NCBI RefSeq assembly: GCF_030433435.1
Contig: NZ_JANRHH010000052.1
Span: 1 to 64,000, forward strand
From: Polycladomyces subterraneus
GTDB lineage: Bacteria > Bacillota > Bacilli > Thermoactinomycetales > JIR-001
Reading direction: 5' to 3'
Length of the DNA stretch: 64,000 bases
The notes under the pieces are model-generated. The model made no database searches. It worked only from the letters and a program-made list of their open reading frames with translations, and was not told where the DNA came from. Position numbers and translations under genes: made by a program. Shown here piece by piece: positions 34,911 to 44,221 of the stretch. Numbering within the stretch: position 1 is the stretch's first letter; the number at the start of each line of letters is the position of its first letter.

Positions 34911-34979
34911 ATTTCATATTTGAAATAATGTTTCTAATTATTTATATATTAAGATAATATAGATTGAAAACGCTGTCAA
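34911..34979 (-). promoter_or_regulatory. promoter/operator module of the first acyl-CoA dehydrogenase gene
   Basis: Minus strand: TTGACA (34974-34979), 17-bp spacer, TATCTT (34951-34956), then palindrome ATTTCAAATATGAAAT (34911-34926). Same layout and almost the same sequence as 33511-33580. The IclR protein of the island is the obvious candidate regulator; a TetR-type FadR is an alternative. Confidence 0.75.
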
Positions 34980-35225
34980 TCACTGCGAATGAATGAGGTA
35001 CTGTAAGCCCAGATGACAGAGCAGCTATACGAGCGGAACGAGAAGCGACTAGGTTACCTTCATAGCCCCATACCCCTATACATCAAGACTGAGACATGGG
35101 CATATAAAGTTAAGATAAGCAGGCAGGATTTCACCCTGCCCAACTAGAAAGGAGACCTTACTTAGTGAACAACCAATCTAGGCCATGTTTTGGGTAGTAT
35201 ATGTTCTCTATATCATCTGGTCTAT
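34980..35225. other. intergenic region
   Basis: About 245 bp upstream of the catabolic island. A GGCAGG/CCTGCC hairpin (35122-35140) is followed by AAAGGAGACC, and a short GTG frame (35165) that stops after ten codons. Nothing else is recognised. Confidence 0.35.
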
Positions 35226-35634
35226 GAGTCTTTGGTGAAAAAAGGTTGGCGACAGCATCACATGCGCCAGTTTTTGTCGGATTGCCATTTTACGAACCGA
35301 TGCCCGACCCCGACGCTCATCTATGCCCGCAACGCTATGGCGAGGAAGTCGTGGAGCAGATAAACGAAGCCCATTCATTACATTTCATTCAGAATATTCT
35401 AACCAATGCCACAGAAGGTTATTCGCATTTCATTGGCAATGTATTCGGCGTCGCATCGGGTAAAGGCGGATATCAGGGAAAGCCAGCGGATGTTAGTTCC
35501 GGCTGTTGAAGACACATCAAACGATCCGGTAAGGATCCAATTACGGTTGCAACGGACCGAGGTTTCGGCAGAAAGGAAAATGAAACAGAGCTGACGGAAC
35601 AGGGTGTCAACATCACCCCGAAAGGTTCAAAATG
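35226..35634 (+). pseudogene. transposase-like remnant
   Basis: Fragments in different frames: LVKKGWRQHHMRQFLSDC (about 35233-35290) and, from about 35511, KRSGKDPITVATDRGFGRKE then NETELTEQGV. ATDRGF is a common transposase core segment. There is no full reading frame, start or end. The family cannot be fixed from this; it is a decayed insertion sequence at best. Confidence 0.4.
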
Positions 35635-35708
35635 ATGGGTTTCAAATAGTTAATCCAAAAAAACTTCTTTTTCAGGAGGAACTAATTAACTGGGAGAGGG
35701 GATGGAAC

Positions 35709-36689
35709 ATGCGTGCGTGGGTTGTGAAAGAACTTGGTGAGGTACGGGAAGTGTTGCGGCTGCAAGATGTTCCGATGCCAAAGGTTTTGCCAGGAACTGT
35801 ATTGATACGGGTGGAAGCGGCTTCGCTCAATTTCTTCGATATCCTGCTGTGCAAGGGAAAATATCAGGAAAAACCACCGTTGCCGTTCACGCCCGGTGCG
35901 GAAATCGCAGGAACGATTGAAAAAACGGGAGCGGGTGTTTCACTCAAGACAGGCCAGCGAGTCTTTGCGTTGCCACAGCTACCGGCAGGTGGATTTGCCG
36001 AATGGGTGGTTGTTCCCGAGGAAGCGGTGTATCCGATTCCGGAAGAAGTTCCGGCTACTGAAGCGGCTGCGATGTTTATTACATATCAAACCTCCTATTA
36101 CGCATTACATCGGTGCGCTCGACTCCAACCGAATGAGGTGCTGCTCGTACACGCTGGGGCAGGCGGTGTCGGTTCTGCGGCTATTCAGCTGGGTGTGGCA
36201 GCCGGCGCCCGGGTGATCGCTACCGCCGGAGGGCCGGAAAAGGTGCACATATGCAGGGAGCTGGGAGCTGAGGCAGCGATCGATTACCGTACGGAAAATT
36301 TTGTAGAAGTGGTGAAAACGCTGACAAACGGGCGGGGAGCCGATGTGATCTTCGATTCGGTCGGGGGTGACGTGTTTGATCTTTCACGCAAGTGCATCGC
36401 CTTTGAGGGGCGACTGCTGGTGATCGGATTTGCCGGGGGCCGCATTGCAGAAGCACCGACAAACCATGCATTGGTAAAGAACTATTCGATCGTGGGAGTA
36501 CATTGGGGTCTGTTCCGGCGCCTGATGCCAGAAAAAGTACGGGAGGCACACGAACAACTGATGTCGCTGTACCAAGCTGGACACATCCGACCCCTTATTT
36601 TCAAGCAGTTTTCATTCGAAGAACTGCCGGATGCTTTGGAACTGCTGCAAGGGCGAAAAACGTGGGGCAAGCTAGTAGTGACGCCATAA
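35709..36689 (+). CDS. zinc-independent MDR oxidoreductase (NADPH:quinone reductase-like)
   Basis: 326 aa. GroES-like N-terminal domain (IRVEAASLNFFDILLCKGKYQEKPPLPFTPGAEIAG) and Rossmann domain with the nucleotide motif HAGAGGVGSAAIQLGVAAGARVIATAGG and ADVIFDSVGGDVF. No zinc-ligand cysteines, so quinone oxidoreductase/enoyl reductase type. ATG at 35709 preceded by GAGAGGGGATGG. Stands alone; it could reduce quinones or 2-enoyl thioesters. Confidence 0.88.
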   Translation: MRAWVVKELGEVREVLRLQDVPMPKVLPGTVLIRVEAASLNFFDILLCKGKYQEKPPLPFTPGAEIAGTIEKTGAGVSLKTGQRVFALPQLPAGGFAEWVVVPEEAVYPIPEEVPATEAAAMFITYQTSYYALHRCARLQPNEVLLVHAGAGGVGSAAIQLGVAAGARVIATAGGPEKVHICRELGAEAAIDYRTENFVEVVKTLTNGRGADVIFDSVGGDVFDLSRKCIAFEGRLLVIGFAGGRIAEAPTNHALVKNYSIVGVHWGLFRRLMPEKVREAHEQLMSLYQAGHIRPLIFKQFSFEELPDALELLQGRKTWGKLVVTP

Positions 36690-37320
36690 CAAAACGTTCC
36701 GGAGCGCAGGGACGGGTCCAAGAGCGATGGGCGTTGGATATGGCAATTTTCTTGTTAACCATACTTCAATCCGTGCACATTTTATTTATTCTAAAAAGGT
36801 TGATGACCTCATTGGGCTCTTGGGTCTGATTTTCTTAAGAAATGAAAGGGATGAAACTCCGGGGCCGTTTCCTACACGGTGGTGACGACACGTACCGATG
36901 AGGTCGTCGTCCTTTATACCTCTGCGTTTTTGACGGTCTTTCCCCACAAGTGGTCAATATTACTCTACAGGATTACTATCCGTTGGATAATAGTGAACGG
37001 ATAGTGTACGATCCCAATGCTTTCAAATTTGTTTTGGATCCATTCTCTCATGATGGACCGGCCGATCCCAATCGTGTCATGCAATAACCCAGATAGGGTT
37101 CCCGACGTCAAGAGTCAAGAGAATGGGTAGAATTATTTAACCTACCTATTTGTGGATGGAAAACAAAAGACGGGAAAAGTCCGCGACCGAATGCCCCTTA
37201 CGACTTTGCAGGCCTCCTCTTCAGATAGTTGAGATTCGAAAAACCATACGAAAACCATCACATGACACGCATATTGGATCCGAGGAACGGGTTCGTCAAA
37301 GCCTGCTTCTCAAACCATAT
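36690..37320. other. long intergenic region with an orphan coding fragment
   Basis: About 630 bp. One frame, about 36925-37087, encodes VVNITLQDYYPLDNSERIVY, DPNAFKFVLDPFSHDGPADP and a stop, with a protein-like composition but no start codon; it is probably the tail of a lost gene. The remainder has short interrupted frames only. Confidence 0.35.
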
Positions 37321-37351
37321 ACAAACCCAGCAGTTTTTCCGCTGGGTTTGT
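37321..37351. repeat. dispersed repeat family A, copy 3
   Basis: ACAAACCCAGC, nine bases, GCTGGGTTTGT. Same stem as copies at 6409, 12595 and 60422. It may act as a terminator for the minus-strand redoxin gene or for readthrough from the left. Confidence 0.65.
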
Positions 37352-37413
37352 ATTTCCTGATATCTGCGTTCTGATAGAACTACTTAACCCCGGTGACAAC
37401 CGAAAAAAGTCCT

Positions 37414-37971
37414 TTATTCTTTCCATTTGATATTGCAACCGATGCTGGGTTTTTGTTTTACTGTGATCGGCTCGTTTCGGAGCAAGCTATCCAAGGCGGA
37501 GCGAATGGATTCGCCGGTGACGGGGATATCGTTTCCAGGTCGGGAATCGTCCAACTGACCGCGGTAAACGCATTTCAATTCCTTGTCAAAGATATAAAAG
37601 TCCGGTGTGCAAGCCGCTTGATACGCTTTAGCAACCTCTTGGGTTTCGTCGAAGAGGTAAGGAAACGGATATCCCAGTTTTTGAGCGACTTCTTTCATTT
37701 TTTCGGGGGAATCTTCCGGGTATTTTTCCACATCATTAGCGTTAATGGCGATAAAGGAAATGCCTTTGGGGATATAATCGTTGGCCAGTTTGACCAGTTG
37801 ATCTTGCACGTGCTTGACATAAGGGCAGTGGTTACAGATAAACATGATCACGGTGGCGATTTCCGACTTCAATTCGTCGAGGGAAACGTTTTTGCCGGAA
37901 ACGACATCGGGCAGGGTGAAAAATGGAGCTTTTGCCCCAAGCGGGAACATGTTGGATTCGGTAAGCGCCAT
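37414..37971 (-). CDS. thioredoxin-fold redoxin (AhpC/TSA-like)
   Basis: 185 aa. GAKAPFFTLPDVVSGKNVSLDELK is the redoxin start; the redox motif is FICNHCPYVKHV (CxxC about 46-49). YLFDETQEVAKAYQAACTPDFYIFD carries the cis-Pro region. Members of this group (CNHCPYV) act as thioredoxin-like or peroxiredoxin-like proteins in the cytosol. ATG with AAGGAGGATC upstream. Single gene. Confidence 0.88.
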   Translation of the reverse strand: MALTESNMFPLGAKAPFFTLPDVVSGKNVSLDELKSEIATVIMFICNHCPYVKHVQDQLVKLANDYIPKGISFIAINANDVEKYPEDSPEKMKEVAQKLGYPFPYLFDETQEVAKAYQAACTPDFYIFDKELKCVYRGQLDDSRPGNDIPVTGESIRSALDSLLRNEPITVKQKPSIGCNIKWKE

Positions 37972-38081
37972 GGCTGATCCTCCTTTTTATCATTTCTTCC
38001 ACATATCATAGCATAAACTCACTTGGCCATTGAAAACCGATTGAGATGTAGACTGATTGCCCGCCTCCAGAGCATGACATT

Positions 38082-39083
38082 CTAACGCCCTCTCCCCACC
38101 ACTTCCAAATCCTGCACCAGGGTGTCCCGGACCACGGGCAAATACCACCGTCTCTCCCGTTTCCAGTCTTTGATCGAATAAACCCCGATCTCACCGCCTT
38201 TTTCACGCGAGTGCACCTGGGTGAGCACATACAGCTTACCGTTCGCCTGACGCACTTTGTAGATGGGCTGGGGAAGCTGCACCGTACCCCTGACCCGGAG
38301 AGTGGCGGCATCCAGAATGCTGATCCGCCCTTCCGCACCCGCATGTGTAACGAGGATTTGGTCTCCGTCCGGCAGCAGGTATTGGGGCTCGGCAAAGGGA
38401 AGCGTCACGTAACGTACCTGCCAGTTCTTTTTCTCCACCACGGCAATCCGCCCTCCTCCGCTCCTCGATGACAGCAGGACCCGGCCGCCCGACAGAAGTA
38501 TATCGTCCGCTTCACCCGTCTCCAGTGGGATCTCCCGCTCCACCTTGCCCGTTTTCCGGTCCAGCACATACAAGAGGGACTTTTTGGCGCTCACCAGGTC
38601 AGCAAACACATAAACCCTTCGTTCATCCGCCTCCAGGACGCGGAGGAAACCGTCCAGCACCACATGGTAAGTGCGTCCCTCTTTCTTCAACTCTATCTCC
38701 AGCGTATTCGTATTGAGACCGCTATTGTAGGAGGCCATCAGGATGCCGGGTTTGGAAAGGACATCAATCGGAAACTGACGGAGGCTTTCCTTTGTCTCCT
38801 TGCCCTCCCTGGTGAGCCGAATCCACCCTTCGCCGAACTGTACGGGCAGGAGCCAGTCCCCTCTCTCATCCTGCACGATTCGAAAGATGCCCATTTCGTT
38901 GAAACTCCGGCTGCCAACCCGATTTCCGCCTGGGCCAAAAAAGACCAGTTCGCTGTCTTTGCGGAGCGCATCGGTATAGATCACACCTACCTCCGCCCGG
39001 TAAAATCCCAGGTCGCTCGCAGCACAGGAGGTCAGCAACAACAATAGGATCATCAGCATGAACCGGGCAAACCATCTGTTCAT
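38082..39083 (-). CDS. lipoprotein with beta-propeller-like repeats
   Basis: 333 aa. Signal peptide with lipobox LLTSC (Cys about 20). The rest is made of short strand-rich repeats such as RRVYVFADLVSAKKSLLYVLDRKTGKVEREI, GRVLLSSRSGGGRIAVVEKKNWQVRYV and GAEGRISILDAATLRVRGTVQLPQ, as in YncE/PQQ-like propellers. No enzymatic motif seen. ATG at 39083 follows TTGGAGGAAGGTG. It lies downstream of the papain-like amidase gene on the same strand (125 bp gap), so both may be expressed together at the cell surface. Confidence 0.7.
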   Translation of the reverse strand: MNRWFARFMLMILLLLLTSCAASDLGFYRAEVGVIYTDALRKDSELVFFGPGGNRVGSRSFNEMGIFRIVQDERGDWLLPVQFGEGWIRLTREGKETKESLRQFPIDVLSKPGILMASYNSGLNTNTLEIELKKEGRTYHVVLDGFLRVLEADERRVYVFADLVSAKKSLLYVLDRKTGKVEREIPLETGEADDILLSGGRVLLSSRSGGGRIAVVEKKNWQVRYVTLPFAEPQYLLPDGDQILVTHAGAEGRISILDAATLRVRGTVQLPQPIYKVRQANGKLYVLTQVHSREKGGEIGVYSIKDWKRERRWYLPVVRDTLVQDLEVVGRGR

Positions 39084-39208
39084 GCACACACCTTCCTCCA
39101 ACAAAAATGCGGAGACACGCTCCGCTGAATCTGCATGGCATTTCTCTCATCTGACCATGACCGCTATGGCCGTGTCGTGCCCGAACCGGAAATGAATTGC
39201 TTCCGATC

Positions 39209-39919
39209 TTATCCCTGGCTGTAGAAGACGATGGTATAAGGGCTTTCAAGCAGATCCACCGGCCAGACCGCACCGCCGTCATTGAGGTCCCATCCCTGGT
39301 TGTACCAGGAGCGCCAGACCAGCTGCGAGCAGTAGAACGAGCTGGTGGTGGTGACGTTGAAAAAGTTGTAGTTGTACGGAAGACCGATTTGGTTTCGGGA
39401 ATAGGAGGCGGAATAGGCGTAATTAGAATCATACGCTCCGGACACCCACAATCCCCGCACATTGTTGTACCGGGTCGCCCAGTCGTTGGGCCAGTGACGA
39501 ACGCCGTTCAGGTCACCCTTGTTGCCGAAGCTCTCCACCACATAGCCGGGGACATCCGACACCACGCCTGCGTGACCGCCAGCCCAGGCCGAGGAACTGG
39601 AGCTGGTACCGTCCAGAGTCACCAGGATGTCACCATAGGTTCCCACCGCGCCTGCCATCGCACCCATCTGCTGACGCTGAAGTACTTTGTTCGAATCCAA
39701 GCCCCTTCTCCGTGCTTCCTCCCGCACTTTTTGGACATCAAATACCTTGGACGGATGACTCAACTCCCTCTCCGTCTTTGCCTTGGCCTGTTCCACATCC
39801 TTCCACTGTTCTGCAGACAAGCCGGCCAGACCAGACGCATCTCCCTGCGGTACCGCCACACCTAGTCCAACGGCCAAAACAACGAGCGCCACCCACCATC
39901 GGAAACGCTTCACCACCAT
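39209..39919 (-). CDS. secreted permuted papain-like (YiiX/NlpC-P60 superfamily) protein
   Basis: 236 aa. Signal peptide (residues 1-28, GDA-SG). A Lys/Glu-rich helix (about 35-75) precedes the permuted catalytic fold: AWAGGHAGVVSD with the His and SFYCSQLVWRSWYNQG with the Cys, the order of YiiX/YaeF-like enzymes. They are thought to hydrolyse peptide or lipid amide/ester bonds. The GTG codons at 39916 or 39913 fit the GGGAGG ribosome binding site better than the ATG at 39919. Upstream of the propeller lipoprotein gene. Confidence 0.75.
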   Translation of the reverse strand: MVVKRFRWWVALVVLAVGLGVAVPQGDASGLAGLSAEQWKDVEQAKAKTERELSHPSKVFDVQKVREEARRRGLDSNKVLQRQQMGAMAGAVGTYGDILVTLDGTSSSSSAWAGGHAGVVSDVPGYVVESFGNKGDLNGVRHWPNDWATRYNNVRGLWVSGAYDSNYAYSASYSRNQIGLPYNYNFFNVTTTSSFYCSQLVWRSWYNQGWDLNDGGAVWPVDLLESPYTIVFYSQG

Positions 39920-39995
39920 ACCTCCCTGATTGAGTTTTCAGAAATCTATTTTCTGTCTGGTGCGAAAAAACACCTTTTGATTTTTTGAAAAAAAT

Positions 39996-40019
39996 GAAAA
40001 AAATCCCTTCCACAAGGGA
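39996..40019 (-). terminator. mobB terminator
   Basis: TCCCTT-CCAC-AAGGGA (40004-40019), followed on the minus strand by seven T residues. It lies just below the mobB stop. The same gene-end/terminator unit is duplicated at 20932-21065. Confidence 0.8.
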
Positions 40020-40030
40020 GGGATGATGGA

Positions 40031-40528
40031 TCACTTCTCTTCATTCAACCACCGGATCAAAGCTGCTTCCATTCCGTCCACATCGTCGATGGCGTATAGC
40101 GGATACGGACAGTCCTCGATCGGAAACCAGCTGACCACCGCCTGGATGTTGGGCAGCTCCCGCAACAGCGGGAGATCTTCCCCCCGGCGAAGGATGACCC
40201 ATTTGGGCCAACCCGCCCGCTTGAACCCTTCCACCAGCACGAGATCACACGCAGAGTAAAAGGGCAACAGCTCTTCTACCTCCAATGTCCGCGGGAAACA
40301 CACCGCCGTCTGATTGGACGCGGTGATCGTCACGATTTCCGCCCCAGCCTCTCGATGCCGCCATGTGTCCTTGCCCGGCTGGTCCCATTCCATCGTTTTG
40401 CCGTGGTGCTTGATCGTCCCCACTTTCCATCCGCGTTGGCACAATCGCTCAATTAGACGAGTGATCAGTGTGGTTTTGCCGGATTTTGAATACCCGACGA
40501 CAGAGAGTACGACAGGTTGTTGATTCAT
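40031..40528 (-). CDS. mobB: molybdopterin-guanine dinucleotide biosynthesis adaptor MobB
   Basis: 165 aa GTP-binding protein. P-loop GYSKSGKTTLITRLIERL, then KVGTIKHHGKTMEWDQPGKDTWRHREAGA and LVLVEGFKRAGWPKWVILRR, all typical of MobB. It assists MobA in attaching GMP to molybdopterin. ATG at 40528 after AGAGGCG; the upstream frame is not needed. The Mo-hydroxylase operon at 7346-10953 is a possible user of the cofactor pathway, though that family normally uses MCD or plain MPT. Not in an operon with other mo genes here. Confidence 0.9.
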   Translation of the reverse strand: MNQQPVVLSVVGYSKSGKTTLITRLIERLCQRGWKVGTIKHHGKTMEWDQPGKDTWRHREAGAEIVTITASNQTAVCFPRTLEVEELLPFYSACDLVLVEGFKRAGWPKWVILRRGEDLPLLRELPNIQAVVSWFPIEDCPYPLYAIDDVDGMEAALIRWLNEEK

Positions 40529-40713
40529 ATGATATCGCCTCTTTTTGTCGAACGTGTTGGTTCCATTGTACGGCATGGGAACGCGATCGTCACTTCGGAG
40601 GACGGGGCAGAAAAAAGCCAATCTGCATCCGTTTGGTCAGGCTGTTGACAAAGCCTGCGAGCTCTATTTTCCCGCGAGCGGCCTTTGAACGTTTGCTCGC
40701 CGAAGCCACGCTG

Positions 40714-42087
40714 TCAATGCCCCTGTTCCTCGGTCCATTGTTCCATTCGCTGTTGCAATTGGTCAATCTCTTTGTCCAGATCTACTCGTTTACCTTGCTG
40801 AACCTGAGACAGCACTTTGCTCACCCAGGGAACCAGGATCGTTTTTTGATATGGCATATCCATCAGCCACGGGGTAGTGGTATTGGTTTTGGCATTTTGA
40901 ACGTAGACGGGCACATAGGGATCGTCTTTTCTTTGGAAATCAAAGGGCTGAACGCTGGGCGGAACCATTTCGTTTTCGTATTTGAACTGCTGGACTTGGG
41001 GGCCAGCGAGGAATTTGGCCACTTCCCATGCCGCTGCTGGGTTTTGTGTTTTGGCGGAGATGCACCAAGGTGTCGTACTGATCGGCGAACCCAAACCGTC
41101 CGGACCTTTAAAGTTGACGCGTAGGGAGAAACGATGCAACAAACGGTCGTCCTTTTTCCCGACATATTGTTTCCACGGCACTTCCATGTTGGGGTTTTCC
41201 AGCACGATCGCATGCTGGTTCCGATCAGTGAACAGGTTTTCCTGTCCCTGGCTCACCAAAAATCCGGGATGCACATAGGGGGTGGCCGCCATCATCCACT
41301 GCACGCTTTTAACGAATGCGGGATGATGAAAATGAAACTTCAACGTACGCGGCCGGGAAACATCGCCGGTGACCACCTCGTTTCTTCCTCCGTAATAGCT
41401 GATCAGACTTTCCAATAGCGTGGAGGTACGCCATACGCCATCCCAGTAGAGGCCGTAGGTTTGTTCACCCGTTCGTGGATCTTTCCCCGTCATGCGCTTC
41501 GCTTTTGCCAATACTTCTTCAGGTGTGGGACGGGCCGACAGCGGTTTGACCCCCCAATCGCGAAACAGTTGATTGTCCACCGTGATCAAGCGGGAGAACG
41601 CCCCGGACGGCAAGCCCAATGTATGTTGTCCCGTCCGGTCTTTGATCAGTGGCAAAACTGCCCGCTGATACCGCGAGGAAATCTTTAGCGTGGGATCTTG
41701 CCGGAGTAAATCATCGATCGGGCGAATCAATCCCTGTTCATAAAAAGCGCGAAACTGCGGTAAGTAGAACACATCCGCTTGTCCGCTCAACAGCATGGTT
41801 TGCTGTTTGGTGTTGTAATCCTGCCACGGTATGTTGATGAATTCCACTTGCAAGTGCGGGTGTTGCTTCAAGAAGGGTTTCATGGCGGTCTTCAGTCCCG
41901 GCATTTTGGATCCTGTCACCGGGTCAGTGTAATCGTCGATTTTGAAGTCAATGGTGTTGACCACCACTTTGCCCTCCAATTGAGCCGGATTACCGCTTAC
42001 TTTCCAGTCTTGGGAGCCTGAGCAAGCCGTCATCACCGTCAACAGCACAACAAGCCACCCACAGAGTAACCAACGTTGCCGTCTCAC
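40714..42087 (-). CDS. sugar ABC transporter substrate-binding lipoprotein
   Basis: 457 aa, extracellular solute-binding family 1. Lipobox LTVMTAC-S (Cys about 22). Mature part: VEFINIPWQDYNTKQQTMLLSGQADVFYLPQ and NPAAAWEVAKFLAGPQVQQF, typical of UgpB/MalE-like proteins. Located 12 bp after the permease gene, same strand. It delivers an oligosaccharide or glycerol-phosphate-type ligand to the permeases at 42100-42936 and 45037-45924. Confidence 0.87.
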   Translation of the reverse strand: MRRQRWLLCGWLVVLLTVMTACSGSQDWKVSGNPAQLEGKVVVNTIDFKIDDYTDPVTGSKMPGLKTAMKPFLKQHPHLQVEFINIPWQDYNTKQQTMLLSGQADVFYLPQFRAFYEQGLIRPIDDLLRQDPTLKISSRYQRAVLPLIKDRTGQHTLGLPSGAFSRLITVDNQLFRDWGVKPLSARPTPEEVLAKAKRMTGKDPRTGEQTYGLYWDGVWRTSTLLESLISYYGGRNEVVTGDVSRPRTLKFHFHHPAFVKSVQWMMAATPYVHPGFLVSQGQENLFTDRNQHAIVLENPNMEVPWKQYVGKKDDRLLHRFSLRVNFKGPDGLGSPISTTPWCISAKTQNPAAAWEVAKFLAGPQVQQFKYENEMVPPSVQPFDFQRKDDPYVPVYVQNAKTNTTTPWLMDMPYQKTILVPWVSKVLSQVQQGKRVDLDKEIDQLQQRMEQWTEEQGH

Positions 42088-42099
42088 CCTGCATCCTCC

Positions 42100-42936
42100 T
42101 CATTGCTTGATCCCGGAATAAGCGATACTTTGCACCACATGTCGCTGTAACAGCAAATACAAGATCAGTACCGGCAACAGACTGAGCACCGCCACCGCCA
42201 TGTGGATGGCGGGAAAAATCCGCTGACCGCTGTCATGCACGAACATCGCCACCCCGATCTGTACGGTGTACCAGTCAGGACGACTCAGCATCAACAAAGG
42301 CCATAACACATCGTTCCACGACCACAAAAACTGCAGGATCACCAGTGTGGCGATCACCGGTCCGGACAGCGGAACATAGATGCGCCAGAAAATGGCCCAC
42401 TCGGATGCACCATCCATTTTGGCCGCATCACGAAGTTCCGGAGGCAACGTATCCATGTACTGCTTGACCAAAAACGTGCCGATCACCGCCGCCAATGACG
42501 GGAGTATAAAAGCCCACAATGAATTGGTCATCCCCCATTCATTCAGCAGCAGAAACGACGGGATCATCGCCACTTCCGGTGGGATCATCAACGTCCCCAG
42601 TGCGAGCAGAAACAATCCTCTCGCTCCGCGAAACCGCAGCAGGGAAAATGCATATCCCGCCATCAACGCCGACAGGACGGAAACCGACACTTCACACAAT
42701 GCGATAAGAAAGGAATTGAAAAAATAGCGGGCCAGCGGTACATTGGCAAACGGAATGACATAGCTTTTCCAAGTCGGCTCCTTGGGAATCAATCGCGGCG
42801 GAAACGGCACCTGCGTCATCGCCTGACCGTCCAGGCTGGTAGATACCATCCACAGGAACGGAATCAGCATGATCGCCGCTCCGATCGACAGCAACACCAT
42901 GATGCACCATTGACCCCAAGTAGCTTGACGGAACAT
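42100..42936 (-). CDS. sugar ABC transporter permease, MalG/UgpE type
   Basis: 278 aa, six membrane helices. The EAA loop is DTLPPELRDAAKMDGASEWAIFWRIYVPLSGPVIATL. ATG at 42936 is preceded by AAAGGAGGAG; the long upstream frame is not coding. Forms a heterodimer with the MalF-like permease encoded at 45037-45924, from which it is separated by two unrelated genes. No ATPase gene is in the cluster, so a shared MsmX-type ATPase is likely. Confidence 0.9.
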   Translation of the reverse strand: MFRQATWGQWCIMVLLSIGAAIMLIPFLWMVSTSLDGQAMTQVPFPPRLIPKEPTWKSYVIPFANVPLARYFFNSFLIALCEVSVSVLSALMAGYAFSLLRFRGARGLFLLALGTLMIPPEVAMIPSFLLLNEWGMTNSLWAFILPSLAAVIGTFLVKQYMDTLPPELRDAAKMDGASEWAIFWRIYVPLSGPVIATLVILQFLWSWNDVLWPLLMLSRPDWYTVQIGVAMFVHDSGQRIFPAIHMAVAVLSLLPVLILYLLLQRHVVQSIAYSGIKQ

Positions 42937-43241
42937 TCGACTCCTCCTTTCCATTAACGTAGTGAGGGCTGTCTGATGAATGGTCCGCTTCACCGCAGAG
43001 AGAATGGCAAGCACCAGAATCACACGCTGATGAATCTGCACGGGATAACGTTGCGGCGATGGATTGACCAAACTGCCCTGGTCCATTGTATGGACTTTCC
43101 GCCGGGGATATGTACCTGCCGCATCCCTCAGGGCCCCAACTTTGGCGGTTTGGTGACAATCTTTCATTTCTCACTTCATTTTAAGATTTTCTTTTTATGG
43201 TGATTTTGGGAGATGCTTGTTCGTTGGAGAGGGGAAGCGTC
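42937..43241. other. divergent intergenic region
   Basis: About 305 bp between the divergent permease and PIG-L deacetylase genes. The AT-rich part at 43165-43200 is a likely promoter area for the plus-strand gene. No operator or repeat is recognised. Confidence 0.35.
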
Positions 43242-44192
43242 ATGACCAAAAAAAACGCACACTGGTTTTCTGTCATAGTCGCCCTAGCAACTGGCCTCGC
43301 TTTGCTGCTGTCGGGTTGCTCCAATTCCCATGCTGCATTCGGTGCGACCATGCCCCATCCTGTGGTGCTTCACCGCATGACCCGGACAATCCGGCCACAA
43401 TCGTCGACTCCCAAACAGGTCGCGTCCCTCATGTCAAATCATTTCAGTAACACGGTGATCTACTTTGACCCGCATCCCGACGACGAAGTCCTGACCTTCG
43501 GGGTTCCCATCAGAAATGATTTGTCTGCAGGCAAACAGGTGTATTTGGTGTTGATGTCGGCGGGGGAACATTCCATTTCCCGGGAAGTGATCAACGGGCG
43601 GTATGATCGGCAGTCCGTCCGGTCGTCACGGACGGGTCGACGTGTGTGGTGCAAAATTCACCACCGATATCACAATCCCGTTGCAGAAGGATATCCGTAT
43701 ATGACGGTGGCGGCATTCGGAAAAGCGCGCATTCAAGAGTTTATCCGCGCATCTCTGGCGCTGGGTGTACCGTATTCACACTTGGCCGTCTACCATTTGC
43801 CCAACGATCATTTCACGCACGCGGCGGTGAAACGGATTATGCTTGACTGGATCCATCGATACCCGGGCGCCACACTCAAAACGATGTCCGCTTGGGATGT
43901 TCATCCCGACCACGCGATGCTGGGACGGGTACTGGATGAGCTGTACGCGGAAGGAATAGTGAGGAACAAGGTGAATTACGCATCCGTCGCCACCCGGTTG
44001 AAATATGATCACAACCATTGGCCGATCATCGGGCTGACCCACCGCCAAGACCGCAAAATCCTGAAACGGGCCCTTAACGTGTACAAAGCGTGGAATCCCA
44101 AACGAGGCGAATTTGCGTTGGGCTATCATTCGGTTCCAGCGCAGTTCGATTTTGTGGAACGCCACATGACCAGCAAGCGCGTGGCTGGTTAA
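43242..44192 (+). CDS. PIG-L/LmbE-family deacetylase, lipoprotein
   Basis: 316 aa. Signal peptide with lipobox ALLLSGC-S (Cys about 27). The deacetylase zinc motif is YFDPHPDDEVLTFG, followed by LMSAGEHS and the second His pair in WDVHPDHAMLG. Family members remove N-acetyl groups from sugars such as GlcNAc-linked lipids. Surface anchoring suggests an extracellular substrate, such as cell-wall or environmental glycans. ATG at 43242 after GAGAGGGGAAGC. Convergent to doxX. Confidence 0.85.
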   Translation: MTKKNAHWFSVIVALATGLALLLSGCSNSHAAFGATMPHPVVLHRMTRTIRPQSSTPKQVASLMSNHFSNTVIYFDPHPDDEVLTFGVPIRNDLSAGKQVYLVLMSAGEHSISREVINGRYDRQSVRSSRTGRRVWCKIHHRYHNPVAEGYPYMTVAAFGKARIQEFIRASLALGVPYSHLAVYHLPNDHFTHAAVKRIMLDWIHRYPGATLKTMSAWDVHPDHAMLGRVLDELYAEGIVRNKVNYASVATRLKYDHNHWPIIGLTHRQDRKILKRALNVYKAWNPKRGEFALGYHSVPAQFDFVERHMTSKRVAG

Positions 44193-44195
44193 ACG

Positions 44196-44221
44196 AAAAA
44201 ACCGGTTCCTTGAGGAACCGG
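44196..44221 (-). terminator. doxX terminator
   Basis: CCGGTTCC-TTGA-GGAACCGG (44202-44221), followed on the minus strand by six T residues. Terminates the doxX transcript; on the plus strand it may also stall the PIG-L transcript. Confidence 0.8.

Noticed and set aside
35604-35708. N-terminal extension of the quinone oxidoreductase
   Set aside because: The family start motif MRAW is at 35709 with a good ribosome binding site; the upstream 35 codons come from the decayed transposase region.
42937-43167. N-terminal extension of the MalG-like permease
   Set aside because: The extra 77 residues have no family similarity and the ATG at 42936 has an ideal AAAGGAGGAG site.
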